Source: Breoghania sp963678585 | GTDB lineage: Bacteria; Pseudomonadota; Alphaproteobacteria; Rhizobiales; Stappiaceae | DNA: 64,000 nucleotides | Reading direction: 5' to 3' | Assembly (NCBI GenBank): GCA_963678585.2 | Contig: CAXXGA010000003.1 | Coordinates: 186,001 to 250,000, forward strand | Part shown: positions 61,304 to 64,000 of the stretch, one piece after another | How positions within the stretch are numbered: the first letter of the stretch is position 1 | Layout: the number at the start of each line of letters is the position of its first letter | Notes under the pieces: model-generated | Seen by the model: only the letters and a program-made list of their open reading frames with translations | Told to the model about the DNA's origin: nothing | The model's database searches: none | Translations under genes and position numbers: made by a program

Positions 61304-61702
61304 ATGGCACGGATACTGGTGACCGAGGACGACGAGGCGGTCCGCTCTTTCGTGAAGCGGGCGCTCGAACTCGACGGCCATTCGGTGGAAATTGCTGAGG
61401 ACGGCGGCGAGGCGGTCGACGTTCTCAAGCAGCATGACGGTGCGTTCGATCTGTTGTTGTCGGATATCAAGATGCCGGTCATGGACGGCATTGCGCTGGC
61501 GCTGGTCGTCGCGCGCGACTGGCCGTCTCTGCGCATCCTGTTGATGACCGGGTTCGCCGATCAGCGCGAACGGGCGCATAATCTGGACGCCCTGGTTCAC
61601 GATGTGGTGACCAAGCCCTTCTCGCTGGCGGATATCCGCCGCGCTGTTTCCATGGCGCTGGCCGGCATCAGCAACGAGGATGACCGCAAGCTCTATGCCT
61701 GA
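61304..61702 (+). CDS. cpdR: Single-domain response regulator CpdR
   Basis: A 132-residue receiver-only protein. The acidic pocket is EDDE near residues 8-11, the phosphorylated aspartate is in LLLSDIKMPVMDG near 52, the threonine in LLMTGFAD and the lysine in VVTKPFSLADI. In Caulobacter and rhizobia CpdR, when unphosphorylated, primes ClpXP to degrade CtrA and other cell-cycle factors. AGGAGG lies 7-12 bases before the ATG at 61304. The C-terminal tail is longer than in Caulobacter. Confidence 0.9.
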   Translation: MARILVTEDDEAVRSFVKRALELDGHSVEIAEDGGEAVDVLKQHDGAFDLLLSDIKMPVMDGIALALVVARDWPSLRILLMTGFADQRERAHNLDALVHDVVTKPFSLADIRRAVSMALAGISNEDDRKLYA

Positions 61703-61828
61703 GGGCGGGCGTTTTGTCCCATGACATGCCGCCCGGCGCGATCCGGCGCCGCGCGGTGCGATATTTCAGCGTGACTTTTCCAGTTCGGAATTTCCCGGCT
61801 CAGCGACATCACCTCAACGGACGTCCCC

Positions 61829-62803
61829 TCAAGGTTCGATGATGACCTTGCCCAACGCGCGACGTTCCGCCAGTTCCTTCAGCGCCGTCGGGGTTTCTTC
61901 CAGCGGATAGACCGCATGGATATGCGGCTTCAGCTCGCCGTTTGCGACCCAGTCCAGAAGCTGCTCCACATCCTTCCAGTGCTGTTCCGGTTCGCGCTCG
62001 ATGGCCGCGCCCCAGAAGACGCCGCGTATGTCGCAGCCCTTCAGAAGCGCCAGATTGAGCGGGATCTTCGGGATCGCGCCGGCGGCAAAGCCGATCACCA
62101 GGTAACGCCCGCGCCAGGCGGTCGCCCTTAGCGCCTGTTCGGTGTAATCGCCGCCCACCGGATCGTAGACCACGTCGACACCGGCTCCGCCCGTCAGCTC
62201 CTTGAGGCGCGTCTTCAGGTCTTCCTCGGCATAATTCACCGTTTCCTTCGCGCCGAAGCGGCGGGCGAAGGCGAGCTTCTCATCCGAGGAGGCGCAGGCG
62301 ATGACACGCGCGCCCATCAGCGTTGCGATTTCCACCGCCGCCTGACCGACGCCGCCCGAGGCCCCCAGAACGGCGACCGTCTCGCCGGGCTTCAGGTCGC
62401 CGCGCCCGCGCAGGGCATGCAGCGTGGTGCCATAGGTAACGAGCAGTCCCGCCGCGATAGGGAAGGGCACGCCCTCGGGCATGGCGATGACGTCCGTTTC
62501 CTTTGCCAGGACCTTTTCCCGGCACGAGCCGTAGCGGGTATAGGCGACGACCCGGTCGCCGGGCTTCACGCGGGTAACGCCCTCGCCGGTGGCCGAAACC
62601 ACGCCCGCCATTTCCGCGCCGGGAGAAAACGGCAGCTCCGGCTTGGTCTGGTAGCGGTTCTCGATGATCAGCGTATCGAAGAAGTTCAGCGCGGCGGCCT
62701 TTACCTCCACCATCACTTCGCCCGGCCCGGCTTCCGGCTCGGCAAGGTCTTCCAGAACAAGTGTCTCCGGCGGCCCGTAGGCCTTGCAAAGGATCGCCTT
62801 CAT
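61829..62803 (-). CDS. NADPH:quinone oxidoreductase-like, MDR superfamily
   Basis: A 324-residue medium-chain reductase without the structural zinc cysteines. FSPGAEMAGVVSATGEGVTRVKPGDRVVAY is the GroES-like domain; VLGASGGVGQAAVEIA is the NADP loop; VVYDPVGGDYTEQALRA is typical of quinone oxidoreductases. The ATG at 62803 begins at the conserved KAILCKAYGPPE. It is divergent from the methyltransferase gene, with 150 bp between. Natural substrate unknown. Confidence 0.88.
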   Translation of the reverse strand: MKAILCKAYGPPETLVLEDLAEPEAGPGEVMVEVKAAALNFFDTLIIENRYQTKPELPFSPGAEMAGVVSATGEGVTRVKPGDRVVAYTRYGSCREKVLAKETDVIAMPEGVPFPIAAGLLVTYGTTLHALRGRGDLKPGETVAVLGASGGVGQAAVEIATLMGARVIACASSDEKLAFARRFGAKETVNYAEEDLKTRLKELTGGAGVDVVYDPVGGDYTEQALRATAWRGRYLVIGFAAGAIPKIPLNLALLKGCDIRGVFWGAAIEREPEQHWKDVEQLLDWVANGELKPHIHAVYPLEETPTALKELAERRALGKVIIEP

Positions 62804-62953
62804 TTGTGTTTCAGCCCGTTTTTCGTTAGATGCCGTCACGGCTGGTACCATGGGGCCGGTAGTTTTGAAAAGTTACAATGTCATCCATGGCGGTGGCCAA
62901 GGGTGATATGCGGCCGTTGCGAAAACGGCTCTCAAGACAGGACGAGACGAGAC

Positions 62954-63505
62954 ATGCGCGGCTATTTCGCTATCGGCATCGAAGGGGTTTCCAAGGTGAT
63001 GAACCTCGGCAATCTCATACGCACCGCGCACGGGTTCGGCGCTTCCTTCGTGTTCACGGTGGATGCGGACAAGCGCCTCGGCAAGGTGCCGAAATCCGAC
63101 ACCTCACGTACGCCCGACCACACGCCCTATTACGCGTGGAAGTCCATCGACGACATGCAGCTTCCCGGCGGCTGCAAGCTGGTGGGCGTGGAACTGACCG
63201 ACGATGCGGTGGAACTGCCGAGTTTCGGCCATCCGTTGCGCGCGGCCTATGTGCTGGGCCCGGAGCGGGGATCGCTTTCGCCGGAAATGCTGGCGCGCTG
63301 CGATCATGTGGTGCGCATTCCGACGGGTTTCTGCATCAATGTGGCTACTGCCGGGGCCATCGTCATGTATGATCGCGTGCGCACGATGGGCCGATTTGCG
63401 GAGCGGCCGCTTGTCGGCGGCGCGCCGCGTGAAGGCTTGCGGGAACATGTGCATGGTGGCCCGATCACGCGAACGGGAAAGAAGCGCAGCACGCTCGCGA
63501 CGTGA
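62954..63505 (+). CDS. SpoU/TrmH-family RNA methyltransferase
   Basis: A 183-residue SPOUT methyltransferase. The signature blocks are GVSKVMNLGNLIRTAHGFGASFVFTVD, AYVLGPERGSLSPEMLARCDHVVRIPT and the knot's CINVATAGAIVMYDRV. It probably 2'-O-methylates a tRNA or rRNA nucleoside; the target is not evident. The ATG at 62954 begins at the first conserved residue, and the longer open frame upstream is not conserved. Confidence 0.88.
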   Translation: MRGYFAIGIEGVSKVMNLGNLIRTAHGFGASFVFTVDADKRLGKVPKSDTSRTPDHTPYYAWKSIDDMQLPGGCKLVGVELTDDAVELPSFGHPLRAAYVLGPERGSLSPEMLARCDHVVRIPTGFCINVATAGAIVMYDRVRTMGRFAERPLVGGAPREGLREHVHGGPITRTGKKRSTLAT

Positions 63506-63624
63506 ACTCCGGCACAGGGCAACCGGCCGGAGCGGAAAAGAGTCACACTCTTGCCTGATTTATCAGGCCAGCGTTGATTTGAACCCACCGAACAGTTCGA
63601 TCCTCCGATAGCGAGGGTGCCTTT

Positions 63625-63642
63625 GAAAGGGTCAACCCTTTC
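63625..63642. repeat. Perfect 8-bp inverted repeat upstream of the last gene
   Basis: GAAAGGGT and ACCCTTTC around CA, 88 bp before the start codon of the secreted protein gene. It has no T-run and could be an operator or the base of a leader hairpin. Confidence 0.4.
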
Positions 63643-63729
63643 GTAACCCAACTGCGGGTAACCTTTGATTGAGGTTTACGACCGATGAATTCGGACGGCC
63701 CGATTTAATTAAAGCAAAGCGGTTTGGAG

Positions 63730-64000
63730 ATGATGCACGCACGTATGCTGGCTACGGCCATTCTGGCACTCGCTCTGTCGGGCGCTGCCGCGAACGCGCA
63801 GTCCCCCTCCCTCCTGAGCACGTTCAACGATTGGGCGGCCTACGCCCATTCCGGCCAGAAGGGCAAGGTGTGCTACGCCTTGTCGAAACCGACCGATATG
63901 CAGCCCGCCGACCGTAACCACGGGGATGTTTTCGTCTTCGTTTCGACCCGGCCCGGCGAAAATGTTCGCGATGAGCCCAGCTTCCTGGTCGGTTATCCGT
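63730..64000 (+). CDS. Secreted IalB-like protein, N-terminal part (3' end outside window)
   Basis: The visible 90 codons begin with a signal peptide (ATAILALALSGAAANA, cleavage about residue 24 before QSPSLL). The mature start SLLSTFNDWAAYAHSG and KGKVCYALSKPTDMQP with VFVFVSTRPGENVRDEPSFLVGYP fit the invasion-associated locus B-like family of Hyphomicrobiales. ATGs at 63730, 63733 and 63745 are possible; a GGAG ends one base before 63730, so the true start could be the third. The gene runs off the window. Confidence 0.7.
   Translation, partial: MMHARMLATAILALALSGAAANAQSPSLLSTFNDWAAYAHSGQKGKVCYALSKPTDMQPADRNHGDVFVFVSTRPGENVRDEPSFLVGYP

Overview
This 64 kb window is a GC-rich chromosomal segment of an alphaproteobacterium, most likely a member of the Hyphomicrobiales (a Stappiaceae-like marine lineage is my best guess; rank below order is inference). 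The order claim rests on gene content and order: trpB-trpA-accD-folC; irr-fabA-fabB-fabI; dnaQ-coaE-aroE-maf-dikinase regulator-[origin]-hemE-hemJ-rho; mnmE-mnmG-rsmG-parA-parB; plus an Irr-type Fur protein, CpdR, and CtrA and ParB target sites. I see no insertion sequence, prophage, CRISPR array, tRNA or rRNA gene. Nearly all of it is core chromosome, with two or three accessory metabolic islands.

Layout. 1-8.2 kb: end of the tryptophan genes, acetyl-CoA carboxylase beta, folylpolyglutamate synthase, an AraC-Ogt fusion, a HerA-like ATPase, a DUF2244 membrane protein and nth. 8.4-12.4 kb: irr, then fabA, fabB and fabI for unsaturated and saturated fatty acid synthesis, each fab gene followed by its own hairpin terminator. 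12.4-18.4 kb: an SH3-domain secreted protein, a 2-hydroxyacid dehydrogenase, then a leftward run dnaQ, coaE, aroE, maf and the dikinase regulator. 18.4-18.8 kb: the probable replication origin, with two exact TTAA-N7-TTAA CtrA boxes, several near-consensus DnaA boxes and clustered GANTC sites. 18.8-31 kb: hemE, hemJ, rho, GNAT, a DUF255 thioredoxin-fold protein, mnmE, mnmG, rsmG, parA and parB, with four parS-like sites spread from 21.96 to 28.41 kb.

31-39.4 kb is an accessory nucleobase island. One side is a six-gene leftward operon (NMT1-type binding protein, ATPase, permease, cytosine-deaminase-like amidohydrolase, FAD oxidase, flavodoxin-fold reductase). The other side is a divergent pair (RidA-family protein and 8-oxoguanine deaminase). 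The leader of the operon can form two mutually exclusive hairpins, which suggests RNA-level control by a purine. 39.5-43.1 kb: chromate transporter, a putative metalloprotease, a small membrane protein in a lower-GC stretch, and a creatininase-family hydrolase. 43.1-47.4 kb: a leucine/phenylalanine-type dehydrogenase, and a Ni/Co group (DUF1007, a 47-residue membrane protein, NicO) with a beta carbonic anhydrase. 47.4-50.75 kb: a complete pqqABCDE operon, including a 33-residue pqqA.

50.9-64 kb: asd, a methyl-accepting chemotaxis protein with a large periplasmic domain, two unknown proteins, an acyltransferase (plsC-like), a YdcF-like protein, ftsX and ftsE, a zinc-ribbon membrane protein, hpt, cpdR, a quinone oxidoreductase, an RNA methyltransferase and the start of a secreted IalB-like protein. 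A CtrA box almost identical to one in the origin lies between ftsE and the zinc-ribbon gene. It links the division locus and the origin to the same cell-cycle regulator, whose proteolysis adaptor CpdR is encoded close by.
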